Shown here piece by piece: positions 1 through 9,920 of a stretch of DNA of 64,000 bases (position 1 is its first letter; each line of letters begins with the position of its first letter). A program made the translations under genes and the position numbers. The notes under the pieces were generated by a model. That model saw only the letters and a program-made list of their open reading frames with translations. It was not told the DNA's origin and made no database searches. Origin of the DNA: Diogma glabrata (lineage: Eukaryota; Arthropoda; Insecta; Diptera; Cylindrotomidae); NCBI GenBank assembly GCA_963693315.1, contig OY856186.1, positions 284,848,492 to 284,912,491 of the forward strand. The letters run 5' to 3'.

Positions 1-2
1 GA

Positions 3-761
3 GTATTAAATATTAAGTTATGCGACACTCAATTTGCGATATCACGGAACAAAACAACTCATGAAATAATGGTTGTCATTTATGACAAACCTTTGTTGAA
101 GCTTATTTTTGAAAATTATGCTTTACTTTTAGCCAGTGACGCAAATATACATGAAACTTTCTTCAAATCATTAGTTTCCGTAAAACTTGATCAAATGGAC
201 GCTACATCTAATAAAATATCAATATCCTTCGAATCAGAGAACAATAGATTAAAAAAACGACTGGAATTTCTTGAACAGCAATCTTTAGCAAAAGACATTA
301 AAATAACCGGTATTTCCTATCGGATTGATGAAACATATGACAAGCTACAATCAACGTTCATCAAAATCTCAGAACAACTGAAAGTTTGTATTTCTATAGC
401 TGATTTCTCTATCCGGCGAATAAAGCAAACACCAATAGTTATCGTAACGTTTCGTGATAAAAATTTACGAGATACGTTGTTTTATAAATACATATCAATT
501 GTCAAGAACTCAAAATCAGCTGGCATTTCTATTCTTCAACAAGATGTCTTACAATCGTCATCAAATAAGATCATGTTTAATGAACATCTATCTGAATCCG
601 CTAGACTTATTTATAGTGCTGTACGTGCTTCAAAAAAATTGAATAAAATACACTCATTCTCTGTGCGAGGCGGAAAAGTTGTAGTAAAAGTTTGTCCTAA
701 CGCTGACTTGCTATTTATTCAGTCACTGGAAGATCTACACTTCTTACTAAATAGCAATTAG
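3..761 (+). CDS. LINE ORF1 (coiled coil + FP25K-like C-terminal domain), partial
   Basis: The frame is open from base 3, so the ATG at 69 is probably internal and the N terminus lies outside the window. After that ATG, a charged heptad-like stretch around residues 45-80 looks like a coiled coil. The C-terminal half, with IKITGISYRIDETYDKL and then RGGKVVVKV, resembles the baculovirus FP25K-like domain found in ORF1 of many insect CR1-group LINEs. The family role is RNA binding and RNP assembly. No internal stop is present in the visible part. It precedes the endonuclease/RT ORF by about 280 bp, a typical spacing. Confidence 0.8.
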   Translation, partial: VLNIKLCDTQFAISRNKTTHEIMVVIYDKPLLKLIFENYALLLASDANIHETFFKSLVSVKLDQMDATSNKISISFESENNRLKKRLEFLEQQSLAKDIKITGISYRIDETYDKLQSTFIKISEQLKVCISIADFSIRRIKQTPIVIVTFRDKNLRDTLFYKYISIVKNSKSAGISILQQDVLQSSSNKIMFNEHLSESARLIYSAVRASKKLNKIHSFSVRGGKVVVKVCPNADLLFIQSLEDLHFLLNSN

Positions 762-1044
762 TCACCAATCAACCTTTTTTTCCAACTTTAATGAATTAAC
801 ATAACTAAATATTATATATTATTTGCATAACTACTTCGAATTATTTTTTCTGAATTTTGCTTTCTAATTTGATACTTCTTAATTTTTGTGAATTTATATC
901 TTATTTTTCTTTTGTTAAATTGTTTAAGGGCGTTATAATTTTTTGTAAGATAAACTTAAATTTATATTATATAATTAACTAAACTAAACCATTCTAAATT
1001 TTTATCACGTTCTCGTTTAAAATTTGCTACTTCTCTTCAGAAAC

Positions 1045-2010
1045 ATGCCTAGAATTGTGACTCAAAGAACATCAAACTTATTGAACTCTGTGAACTTAAC
1101 CAACGTTGTCCTTAGATCTGCTTTTAAGGATAATTTAAATCTCCTTAATTTCTGTCATTTTAATAGCCAAAGCATTTCTACCAAAGCCACTAATAAAATC
1201 GATGAAGTTCGGAATATTCTGAAGGATGCACCACTTATTGCGATAGGCGTATCTGAAACATGGTTAAAACCTTATATAAATAATAAACTTGTGGAAATAC
1301 AAGGATTTAATATGTTTCGCAATGATCGAATCAAGCGTAGAGGAGGAGGTGTGGCCGTTTATATTCGGAAAGGAATAAAGTGTTTTGTCGTAGGAAAATC
1401 AGTGGAAATATCTGGAACGGGTTTGAGCTGTAAGCAAACTTTAAGTTTACATGAATATTGCGTTTCTGGAATAGAGTTTATTTTCCTTGAAATTCATGTA
1501 TCAAACCGGAAAATTCTTTTTGGCGTTGTTTATAACCCAGATAGTAAAAAATTTAACACTAGAACCGGTCTCAATAGTATTCTTGATAACTTATTGCCCC
1601 AATATAATGATGTGATTATTACTGGTGACTTTAACACCAATTTACTTATGTCCACTCCTATATCTAATGACTTCACAGATCTCTTGATTGAATGTGGGCT
1701 TGTAAATCTATCTCAAAGTGCAACACATTTCACTAAAACATCATCATCATTGCTTGATCTTGTCATTGTAAATGATACTTCAAAAATCTTAAAATATAAC
1801 CAAGTTGATGTTCCTGGTATTTCTAAGCATGATATGGTTTTTGGTACCTACAATATTGAAGTTACTCAGACTAGCAATAATTACAGTTTTCGAGATTATA
1901 GAAATATCAACATGGATGATGTCGTTTATAAAATATTATCACAACCATGGGAAAGGTTTTATAACTTAAGTAATTCTGATGATTTGCTAAATTTCTTTAA
2001 TCAACTATAA
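1045..2010 (+). CDS. LINE ORF2 part 1: apurinic-type endonuclease domain
   Basis: The domain nicks target DNA for target-primed reverse transcription. Visible endonuclease/exonuclease/phosphatase-fold motifs: NFCHFNSQSI near the start, VSETWLKP (catalytic E region), GGGVAVYIRKG, GVVYNP, ITGDFNTN (catalytic D/N) and, near the end, SSSLLDLVIV and PGISKHDMV (the SDH-type terminal motif, here SKHD). The first ATG is at 1045. The frame stops at 2008-2010, but the protein clearly continues in another frame 2 bases later (IKKIYNETVPVKEVV), so a single-base deletion split ORF2 here. Neighbours are ORF1 upstream and RT downstream. Confidence 0.9.
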   Translation: MPRIVTQRTSNLLNSVNLTNVVLRSAFKDNLNLLNFCHFNSQSISTKATNKIDEVRNILKDAPLIAIGVSETWLKPYINNKLVEIQGFNMFRNDRIKRRGGGVAVYIRKGIKCFVVGKSVEISGTGLSCKQTLSLHEYCVSGIEFIFLEIHVSNRKILFGVVYNPDSKKFNTRTGLNSILDNLLPQYNDVIITGDFNTNLLMSTPISNDFTDLLIECGLVNLSQSATHFTKTSSSLLDLVIVNDTSKILKYNQVDVPGISKHDMVFGTYNIEVTQTSNNYSFRDYRNINMDDVVYKILSQPWERFYNLSNSDDLLNFFNQL

Positions 2011-2030
2011 AGAAAATTTACAATGAAACT

Positions 2031-3947
2031 GTGCCGGTTAAAGAAGTAGTTATTAAAACGGAAATAAACCCTTGGTTCAATGATTCTATTCGGGCAGCTA
2101 TGGCTCTTAGAGACAATGCCTATCGAATATGGATCAGGACGAGAGATCAGGAAAATTTCAATACATTCAAATCGCTACGAAATAGAGTTAATTTCTTATC
2201 TAAATGTGCTAAGAAAGATTATATGGAAAACTTCATTAATCCAAATTTGCCAGCGAAAGAACTTTGGAAACGAATCAAAGGGACTGGAATTAGATCTCAT
2301 GACCGGCAACATATTTCTTTCTCTCCAAATGATATTAATACACAATTTGCTTCAAATTGTGTTAATAGTACAATACAAATGGACTCAGATACGTACACAC
2401 CTAATAACAATTTACCCAGCAATAATTTGCCTAAAAATAGCTTTTCATTTTACAATGTTTGCACGCTTGATACGGTTAATGCTATCAAATCCATTAAATC
2501 CAACGCTATAGGCTTTGATGAAATTCCTCTTAAATTTATAAAACTTTGTCTACCCATAGTTGCGCCTTTCATAACCCATATTTTTAATTTCATACTCACT
2601 ACATTCCAATTTCCTAACATCTGGAAAGTAGCCAAGATCATCCCTATTCCTAAACAGTCAAATCCAAAATCTGTAAAAGATCTCAGGCCAATTAGTATCT
2701 TGTGTGCTCTCTCTAAAGCTTTTGAGATTATTGTTAAAAACCAAATTGATGAACACATCAAACGCTATAAGCTGATGTCGACCTTTCAATCTGGTTTCCG
2801 TAAAGGGCATAGTACGCAAACAGCACTTTTAAAGGTTGCAGACGATATTATAATGTCACTGGATAAGAAAAAAGTCTCTATTCTAGTTTTACTAGATTTT
2901 TCTAAGGCATTTGATATGGTAAATCATAAAATATTACTAAAAAAACTGTCTGATAAATTTAATTTTACCTCGAGTGCTCTACGTCTTATATCATCCTATT
3001 TACATAAGCGTTGTCAAAGTGTTACGTTGGACAATCTAATTTCCGATTTCTTATTTATTAGTTCAGGTGTTCCTCAAGGTTCTGTGCTGGGTCCCCTACT
3101 TTTTTCATTATATATTAATGACTTGCCATTGGTATTAAAATTTTGTAAAATACATTTATATGCTGATGATGTTCAAATTTACGCAGACGGACTAGCGAAT
3201 AATATACCGAGTATTGTCTCTAAAATTAACCAGGATTTGGAAAGCATATTAGAGTGGGCGTATCGCAATGATTTAGCTCTAAACGCTTGTAAAACTGTAT
3301 CTATACTATTTAGTATAACAAATAATCACTACCACAGAACACATGCTCCATCTATTCGACTGGGTAATAAATTGATTCCGTTTTCTGAATCTTCACGGAA
3401 TCTGGGTGTAATTTTTGACTCACAATTAAATTGGAACGTGCAAGTCTCCTCAATTTGTTCTAAAGTTTATTCTTGTCTACAGAGTCTATGGCCGTCTTCA
3501 TCTTTCACAACGATTAGTCTTAGGAAAAAATTGTTTAAATCACTAATACTGCCACAATTTACCTATTGTTCCTCACTTCTTGGTAACCTTAGCGCAGGAG
3601 GTTTTTGCAAGTTACATAGGGCTTTCAACGCTTGCATTCGATATGTCTTCCATTTGTCTCGTTTTTGTTCTCTTTCACGCTTTAAAACATCTCTTCTTGG
3701 TTGTTCATTGAAGTGCTATTTAAATTACCTTCTATGTGTATCAATATATAAGTTAATTACCACCAAAACCCCTAATTATTTATATGATAAGTTAAATCTT
3801 AGGCATCGAAGAAGTTCAAGGCTAAACCATGTTACACTACCTATAAACCGTACCACTACAAAAAATAAATCATTTTTTGTTTATGGGTTGTCTCTTTTCA
3901 ATAAACTCTCCACATATACGGGCTGCTACATCGTTGAAACGATTTAA
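2031..3947 (+). CDS. LINE ORF2 part 2: reverse transcriptase
   Basis: Non-LTR reverse transcriptase. Motifs in order: LRPISILCALSKAFEIIV, the fingers motif FQSGFRKGHSTQTAL, motif A LLDFSKAFD (about residue 285, first catalytic D), GVPQGSVLGPLLFSLYIND (about 346), catalytic YADD (about 375), and a thumb region ending in LPQFTYCSSLLGN. The 3' end is frameshifted near 3908: the expected C terminus (PHIRAATSLKRFKDKCF) continues in a second frame to a stop at 3988-3990, so the true ORF2 end is 3990. There is no RNase H domain. With the break at 2010 this makes two frameshifts in an otherwise well-kept polyprotein. Confidence 0.92.
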   Translation: MPVKEVVIKTEINPWFNDSIRAAMALRDNAYRIWIRTRDQENFNTFKSLRNRVNFLSKCAKKDYMENFINPNLPAKELWKRIKGTGIRSHDRQHISFSPNDINTQFASNCVNSTIQMDSDTYTPNNNLPSNNLPKNSFSFYNVCTLDTVNAIKSIKSNAIGFDEIPLKFIKLCLPIVAPFITHIFNFILTTFQFPNIWKVAKIIPIPKQSNPKSVKDLRPISILCALSKAFEIIVKNQIDEHIKRYKLMSTFQSGFRKGHSTQTALLKVADDIIMSLDKKKVSILVLLDFSKAFDMVNHKILLKKLSDKFNFTSSALRLISSYLHKRCQSVTLDNLISDFLFISSGVPQGSVLGPLLFSLYINDLPLVLKFCKIHLYADDVQIYADGLANNIPSIVSKINQDLESILEWAYRNDLALNACKTVSILFSITNNHYHRTHAPSIRLGNKLIPFSESSRNLGVIFDSQLNWNVQVSSICSKVYSCLQSLWPSSSFTTISLRKKLFKSLILPQFTYCSSLLGNLSAGGFCKLHRAFNACIRYVFHLSRFCSLSRFKTSLLGCSLKCYLNYLLCVSIYKLITTKTPNYLYDKLNLRHRRSSRLNHVTLPINRTTTKNKSFFVYGLSLFNKLSTYTGCYIVETI

Positions 3948-4245
3948 GGATAAGTGCTTTGATGTTCTTTGTTGCATGGAAGGGATATAGTTAAAAAAAA
4001 CAAAAAACAAAATTTTTTGAACGTTTAATGATGTCTTTGTTGTTTATATTTAAGCGAATCCCATATAAAATAAATTTTTTTTTTTTTTTTAATTAAGTTA
4101 ATTGAACTTACTTTAAATGAATTAGTATTATACTATGTAAATTTGATCAAATTGTTCTTTATAATAATTTCTACATATATGTACACCAAAAAAGGCTAGG
4201 CCTTATGTATATATAATTTTTAATTTAATAAATAAATAAATAAAG

Positions 4246-4458
4246 AATTGTTAAGGACGACCCACAGACGATCCAACCTGTCGGACGACTAAATTAGATG
4301 CCCAGACGACCCAACTTACCATTCGTTTTGGACAGTTCGCTTTTGGTTTTTGTTTTAATTAATTTTACATTTAGTAAACTGAACAAAATTTTTTTACTAT
4401 GTTTCTCATTCTCTGAAATTTCTAACACAACTAAAAATTGTCCGACAAGACAACAATA
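4246..4458. other. Unassigned spacer after LINE tail
   Basis: About 210 bp. It starts with a small cluster of GACGACCCA/GACGATCCA-like words (4256-4315) and is otherwise AT-rich. No gene or clear element end is visible. Confidence 0.4.
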
Positions 4459-4675
4459 TTAAGGTGACCAGCCGTCCTTCTTTTGGAAGGACAGTCCTTT
4501 TTTAGGTTCTGTCCTTCCTCGGAACATGTCCTCCTAGCTGTCCTCCTTTTCGATATTTCAAAACGAATCTGTTAATCTCTGTATTCAGAGACCTTTTAAT
4601 TAGTACACAGCCATCTATCAATTCAAATTTTTTAGCTAAGTAAGTTAAGTTAAGCTAAATTTTTGTAGCTAAGAA

Positions 4676-4975
4676 TTGGAATTGCTCAATCGCAAGGTTG
4701 TTGTTTTCCATCATGACAATTTCAGACTACACAAATGTTGGGCTGGGCTGGGCAGGGCATTTTTGGTGCAGTTATTGTCTAGCTCAGATCTTTCTCCATC
4801 TGACTACCATTTATCCCTGTCTTTGGAAATCTTCCTTGATGGAAAAAAGCTTGCCGACAATCTTTTGTTGGTTGCCACCAAAAATCACTTGACCAAGGTT
4901 TTTAGCGATTAACCACAGAAGTGCTCCTGTAATGGAATCATGAAACTACCGTTAAAATGGCAAAAGGTTAAGTAG
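4676..4975 (+). pseudogene. mariner-family transposase C-terminal relic
   Basis: A short reading frame contains the mariner DDE block in recognisable order: ELLNRKVVVFHHDNFRLH (second catalytic D of the D,D34D triad lies in HHDN), then SDLSPSDYHLSLSLEIFLDG (third D in SPSDYHL), then NHLTKVFSD. After the stop at 4910-4912 the following bases still read as RGIMKLP..WQKV with frame damage, the usual mariner C terminus. The N-terminal HTH and first D are missing. The spacing between the last two D residues is shortened, so it is dead. No TIRs of its own are seen. Confidence 0.8.
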
Positions 4976-5064
4976 ATAATAATAACACATATGTACTTAA
5001 TTAAAATTAATTTTCTTTCGAAAATTGCATGAAAAACGACTTGTACTTTTTATGTTATCTAATA

Positions 5065-5560
5065 TTCACTAGGCCCTCACCCCTTTGCGTTTGATGATTA
5101 CCACATATTTTATACTTCGTGAAGCGACTGTCTGACGAGTCTGACAAATTTTTTATCTGCCATTTTCCTCGATTCGACCGCTTTTTCGCTTGGAAAACTC
5201 CGAAACATGGCGATTTATTAGGGTCTTGTAAATTTATTAACACAATTTTGTTTTTTATTGATAGGTGGAAATTTGTTTTAGAAAACGAAGCTAACCTTGT
5301 TCGACAAAAATTTGTCTGCTATTGTCGAGTACGACCATTGACATTTTGGCATGTTTGGTTTGTCGAATTCGACATTAGCAGACATTTTGCCGGACAAGGT
5401 TACCCTGACGTAACCTTGGAAAACTTTGTAACGGAGTTTTCCAAGCGAAAGTTGTCGGAATAACCAGTCACCATATAACAGCTTCGTCTCATGAAGTATA
5501 AAATATGCAGTAATCATCAAATGCAAGAGGTGAGAGTCCAATGACTAGTATTTATACGTT
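5065..5560. repeat. Foldback/palindromic MITE-like element
   Basis: The stretch is an imperfect palindrome over about 480 bp. Matching arm segments: TTTGATGATTACCACATATT (about 5089-5110) against the complement of 5500-5522; TTTCGCTTGGAAAACTCCG (about 5187-5206) against 5430-5450; and ACCTTGTTCGACAAAAAT with GTCTGCT (5293-5320) against 5375-5402, with the turn near 5345. Outer parts share a CTCACC motif. Overlapping ORFs on both strands are by-products of the palindrome. Confidence 0.6.
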
Positions 5561-5619
5561 GTACTTTTTCTTTTATTTTTCCGTTCTCCTTTTTATAGTA
5601 TGAAAAATGGTCACCTTAC

Positions 5620-6037
5620 ATATACCATATAGCACATTGGATGCATCACATGCATCTCCTAAATTTCGATCTCACACTGTAGTCACCACTAATAGAGAGC
5701 TTTTTTTAATTTATTCTATCAACGGGGACTTGGCTCGTAGAATGGAATGGGGCAGTAGTAATCATGTTGCATTTAACCCAAACAAAAGTAAACTATGCAG
5801 TCTTTCACGAAAAGCGCGACACAAAAACTTCCTATTAAGGTAAACAATGAGGAACTGCATGAGGTTGAATCAGTTAGACTTCTTGAAGTGGATATTGGAA
5901 ATAATTTGAAATGGAATAAACAGGTTGAACCCTCGCTAAACCTGCAATGCAAAAATTAGAATTCTTGGGCCGATGTAAAAAGTGTTTCAATCCCATGTAT
6001 GGCATGCTGTTGTCATGTTTGGGGGTGTGCTTCTTGT
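5620..6037 (+). pseudogene. LINE reverse transcriptase relic, 5' part
   Basis: Decayed RT palm/thumb: INGDLARRMEWGSSNHVAFN, NKSKLCSLSRKARHKN, then (frame-shifted) VNNEELHEVESVRLL, DIGNNLKWNKQVE, MQKLEFLGRCKKCFNPMYGM. This is the region after YADD in CR1/Jockey-like RTs. It is interrupted at 6038 by a MITE and resumes at 6562. A related RT relic lies at 37.4-38.3 kb (minus). Confidence 0.75.
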
Positions 6038-6561
6038 CCCTGGTTAAACTTTCCAATTGAAACCAATTGAGAAAAATTAATTGGATTAATCGGAATTCTG
6101 CATTGGGAATTTTCAATTAATTCCTATTCAAAAAATCTATTTCCAATACAATCCTTTTTATTCCTGTTAAATATCTCTATTTTATTTTTCAACCGGAATC
6201 TATAGGAAATGTATATAAATAGGAATTAATTGGAAACTTCCATTGCAGAACTCCGATTAATCCTATTCATTCCTATTAAATCTTTTCCAATTAAATCCTG
6301 TTAAATTTATTAGATTGTTTAATTTTTTTCGAAGATCCTTTTTCCTATTGAATCTCTTAATTTTCGATTGAAATTCAATTGGAAATTTCCTTTAGAATCC
6401 TACAGAACCTCTTTTCCTGTTAAATCCTATTCATTCCGATTGAATTTTAATTGGCAGATCGAAGTCTTCCTATTAAACAAATTCAATCAGATTTAATCCT
6501 ATTGAAAGTATATTGGATTTAATAGGATTCAATTGGTTTGAATTGGAATGTTTAACCAGGG
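6038..6561. mobile_element. MITE with CCCTGGTTAAAC termini, inserted in LINE relic
   Basis: About 524 bp bounded by CCCTGGTTAAACTTTCCAAT at the left and its complement (GAATTGGAATGTTTAACCAGGG with minor changes) at the right. The inside is full of degenerate direct and inverted copies of TTCCTATTAAATCC/GGATTTAATAGGA. RT coding similarity stops at its left edge and resumes at its right edge. No clear target-site duplication, so the superfamily is unassigned. No ORF. Confidence 0.7.
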
Positions 6562-7076
6562 GTCGGTCAACAATAAAATGTCTAGACTCTGTAGAGAGAA
6601 AAGCAGTACGGTTGGTAATACCAAACTAACGGATCAGTTTGATAGACTCCAGAGTCCAGCACCAAATAAATGCAATAAATTGTCAGTTTACTATAAATAT
6701 AACTTCGGCGGACTCTCCTCTAAGGAAATTCGAAATATCTTTCCATCGTGTGCGCAGTACCATCGATGAACAAGAACTTCAGAGTTATCATTTGCTGTTC
6801 AAATACCTCGTTGTAGAACTATGTCCTTCCAAAACGATTATTTTATTATAGTGGACAAGTTATGGAACTTCATGCCGTATTTATTTCCCGACGAATATGA
6901 ATTGTTTTTGAATATATGTATATATGAAATTTTTTGTATATTTTTTTAGTTTATAGCCTATTTTTATTTATTCTTATTAACTATTACATTAATTTAAATA
7001 TATTATGAAGACGATGACATTTCGACTGCATTACGTCAGTCCTTTTCAAATCAGATTATTTAACTGTTAACATTTG
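6562..7076 (+). pseudogene. LINE relic, RT C-terminus and 3' UTR
   Basis: Continuation of the RT relic: SVNNKMSRLCRE, LTDQFDRLQSPA, LSVYYKYNFGGLSSKEIRNI, QYHR, then in another frame a NDYFI..LWNFMPYLFPDEYE-like end. The tail part 6941-7076 is an AT-rich 3' UTR. An inverted copy of this UTR is found at 17398-17540, which shows what the target looked like before the foldback element inserted at 7077. Confidence 0.7.
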
Positions 7077-7138
7077 TTATTTAAAAAAACAAAAAGAGAA
7101 TTAAAAATAAATTTTTTAAAAATAATACAAACTTATGA

Positions 7139-7517
7139 TTAAAAACTTACATTTTTACGGAAACGGAAAACTTATGTTTTAAAAAATTTTACATACTATA
7201 ATTTTTTCACATATAATATATGTCGTCAGTTATTATTAAAATTATATTAACTATTTAAAAATACAACAACAAATCTAAATAGGCAATTGAATTATTTTAT
7301 TTTACAAATCCGATTTTTTTAAAAAAAACTCAAACCACAACAAGACAATCCTAATATAAATTGAGAAACAAAAACCGACTAACAAAAAAAAACAAAAAAG
7401 AAGAAAATCGTGCATTTATGTTGCGAACAATGACATATATTATATGTGAAAAAATTATAGTATGTAAAATTTTTTAAAAAATCAGTTTTCCGTTTCCGTA
7501 AAAATGTAAGTTTTTAA
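7139..7517. mobile_element. MITE nested in foldback left arm
   Basis: About 380 bp with ~85-bp terminal inverted repeats beginning TTAAAAACTTACATTTTTAC. The opposite foldback arm (10730-10745) lacks it and gives the empty site. The duplicated target is probably TTA, which would fit PIF/Harbinger-like insertion, though one base is uncertain. No ORF. Confidence 0.75.
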
Positions 7518-8327
7518 TTAGTATAGGATCCGAGTATACAACGACCTTCACCGAACTGGTTAATGGATGAAAAGTATTTTATATTAAATTAAATATGTTA
7601 ATAAATTTATTGCCAGTGGGTTGTCTAAAAAATTTCGGTCCAGAATATGATTAATTAAAAATTTAAAAATTAATTTTTTCTAAACATTTCACCGTTTCGG
7701 TTAATAGACAAATGACATACCAATCAAAAGTATGAAGCCTTTAGAATATGCAAACGATAGGTTGTCAATTTCCCGTCATAACTTAGGGTTGGCAGGTATA
7801 AAAAGGCAGATCGAAATTAGTAATTTGCACCGGTCTGGTTAATGAATAAACTTTATGTCAAAATAAAGATTATTTTATTACAAACACGGTGATATAGGGT
7901 TGTCTGCAAAAAATCAGTCCTGAATTAGGGTTGTCGATTTTTAAAAAGTGCAATATTCCTACGACTGAATACGTGCGACAGAGAGGTTCCAGCGAACTTT
8001 TTGTCTGTGAAAATAAAAAGGATAGCGATAGACTCGTAAATGCTGCGCATTATTTTGGAACAGCTTGCCACAACATTCAGAATTGAATTGAAAACTATTA
8101 ACCAGTATAATGCACAGAAACATTGTCTTTCGTTTCGTTCTTTATACATTCAAATAACATCTAGAATTATTATTTACAGTTAACGTATATTGTATAATTT
8201 AGTATGTATAACTTATTTACATTTCAAATATGAATTAAATAAATTTAGAATACAAGAAAAAATTTTAGTTTCATTTTTATCGCAATGGATAAGTAATTGC
8301 AGCAAATAATTTGTGTTTAATACAGGT

Positions 8328-9476
8328 ATTTATTTATTTATTTCTATCTTTCATAATTTCAAATTAAAGATTCTCTTTAAAGGTAAATATTAAATAATTT
8401 ATATGAATAAAAAAATATAATCAGTTTTATTTTAAGAAAATATTTAGGCAATATTTAATATTTTACTTAAATACATATATTTAATAAATATTTATTTTAT
8501 TATATTAATAATTATTTCGTTTAGTATTATAAAAAAGGAAATTTCGCATACAATTTGAATGTAAAAATCTTGTTTAATGTTTAGTCAGGCTGAAATTGAT
8601 GACTTTTAAAAAACCTGGTCACTTGGTCATGAGCAGCATACTCGTCATTTTAATGCAAATAGAAATCAATGTCAACCTTAATAAAAAATGAGACTAGTTA
8701 AATCCAAAATTAAGTTCAGGAAAATTTATTTAACTTACTAGTTTAAATTAATTCACAGAAGTTAAAACAGTCTAATCTCTTAAAAAATCTGCAACTCTAT
8801 CGCTTAGAAATTCAATGTAGATCAGCTGATTTCTTCTTCCATTGAAAGTTGCATGCCACTTCATTTCTTCATCTCTTGTAGCAAAATGTACTATTTCACA
8901 AATGTACTGGCACGCGAAAATAGCCATTATTAAAAAAAAAATGTTTTGGCACGCCAATAAAATTCAGTTGCGAACCCTGGATATACCAATATTGATTAAA
9001 TTTTAACATAAATCAAGAATGAGCCATAATTTATGAATCTACCATGAATCACTTTGAAATTTTAGAAATTGAGTTAAAAAAAATTTGATTGTAATTTTCT
9101 CAAAATAAAACTGTATTAGAAATAATTTTTCAAGAAATTGTTGTTCTAGAAATGATTGTAAATTATTTGAGTAGAAATGAGAATAAAAGTTGCACAAAAT
9201 CATTAATTTATTGAAATTCTATTTTGAAGCGTATAGCTATTAAATTGATTGTAAAAATTCTTAAAATAATTGTAGATGATTTAAATTGAGAATTTCGTAA
9301 TTAAATGAAATTGAATAAGCTAATCTTAATCTATAAATTGGTCTTATTGATAAAACTAACAAAACTTCTCTCGGTTTAAGCCAGTTATTCTAAAATCTAG
9401 AAGATCAGCTTCGAATTTTCATCAACTAAGAGTTTCTGTATTTGAGAAAAGCTTTTATTTAATATTAGAATATTAT
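8328..9476. other. Foldback loop, unassigned AT-rich DNA
   Basis: Between the foldback arms. Begins with a TTTA microsatellite. Contains no convincing ORF, RNA gene or terminal repeat. Small ORFs here lack any recognisable motif. Confidence 0.4.
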
Positions 9477-9776
9477 TTATCCACGACTACTTCCATGGCG
9501 TATATCTTTCATTGTAATTGTATTCATTCCTTTCTATATATCAAATTCTTTTTTATTTATTTCATTCCATTTTATTTATTCAAAATTCCCCTAACAAATT
9601 AAAAAATGATTTGTTGGTATAGTAATATAAACAGATAAAACAAGAACAATACATATAAAATAAACAAACATGTTTTGTTTTGTTTTATATTTCATAGATT
9701 TATTTCAATATGACGATATAAACTTTTACAGGAAAACTTGAATGAAATTATTTGAAATATTTGTAGTCGTGGATAA
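9477..9776. mobile_element. MITE with TTATCCACGACTAC termini
   Basis: A 300-bp segment bounded by perfect 14-bp inverted repeats TTATCCACGACTAC. AT-rich inside, no ORF, no clear target duplication. It sits in the loop of the foldback element, directly beside the hairpin at 9777-9920. Confidence 0.6.
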
Positions 9777-9920
9777 AATAGTATCTTGTATTCGCTTAGG
9801 ATGAAGGCAATTCTTCACTCGGATGATTCCCTCCACTCGCTACGCTCGTTCCGGGAAACTTCATCCTCGTGAAGAATTGCCTTCATTCTAAGCTTAGACA
9901 AGAATCTACTATTCTCTCAG
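9777..9920. repeat. GC-richer hairpin element
   Basis: Near-perfect hairpin: GCTTAGGATGAAGGCAATTC (about 9797) pairs with the complement of GAATTGCCTTCATTCTAAGC (about 9873), extended outward by CTTGT/ACAAG. The loop contains CACTCGCTACGCTCGTTCCGG, much richer in GC than its surroundings. MITE-like, no coding content. Confidence 0.55.

Larger units (their letters stand above)
1..4245 (+). mobile_element. CR1/Jockey-group non-LTR retrotransposon, 5' end outside window
   Basis: A LINE in plus orientation: an ORF1 with a nucleic-acid-binding domain, a ~280-bp gap, an ORF2 with an apurinic-type endonuclease followed by reverse transcriptase, an AT-rich 3' UTR, and a 3' tail of repeated AATA/TAAA units near 4228-4245 instead of a plain poly(A). 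The tail, ORF order and RT motifs place it in the CR1/Jockey group, possibly the Daphne/Kiri branch (inference). ORF2 carries two frameshifts, so this copy is inactive though recent-looking. ORF1 is open to the left edge of the window. Confidence 0.9.
4463..5615. mobile_element. TTAA-flanked DNA element with GGTGACCA termini
   Basis: Left end TTAA at 4459-4462 followed by GGTGACCAGCCGTCC. Right end TGGTCACC (5608-5615) followed by TTAC, a one-base-diverged TTAA. The inside begins with GTCCTTC/GGAAGGAC repeats. TTAA targets are used by piggyBac and Kolobok; which family this is remains open. Nested or captured inside are a mariner transposase relic (4676-4975) and a foldback structure (5065-5560). 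It sits immediately upstream of the LINE RT relic that starts near 5620. Confidence 0.45.

Noticed and set aside
5119..5541. Overlapping ORFs on both strands (114 and 87 codons)
   Set aside because: Produced by the palindromic foldback sequence; no similarity to a known protein.
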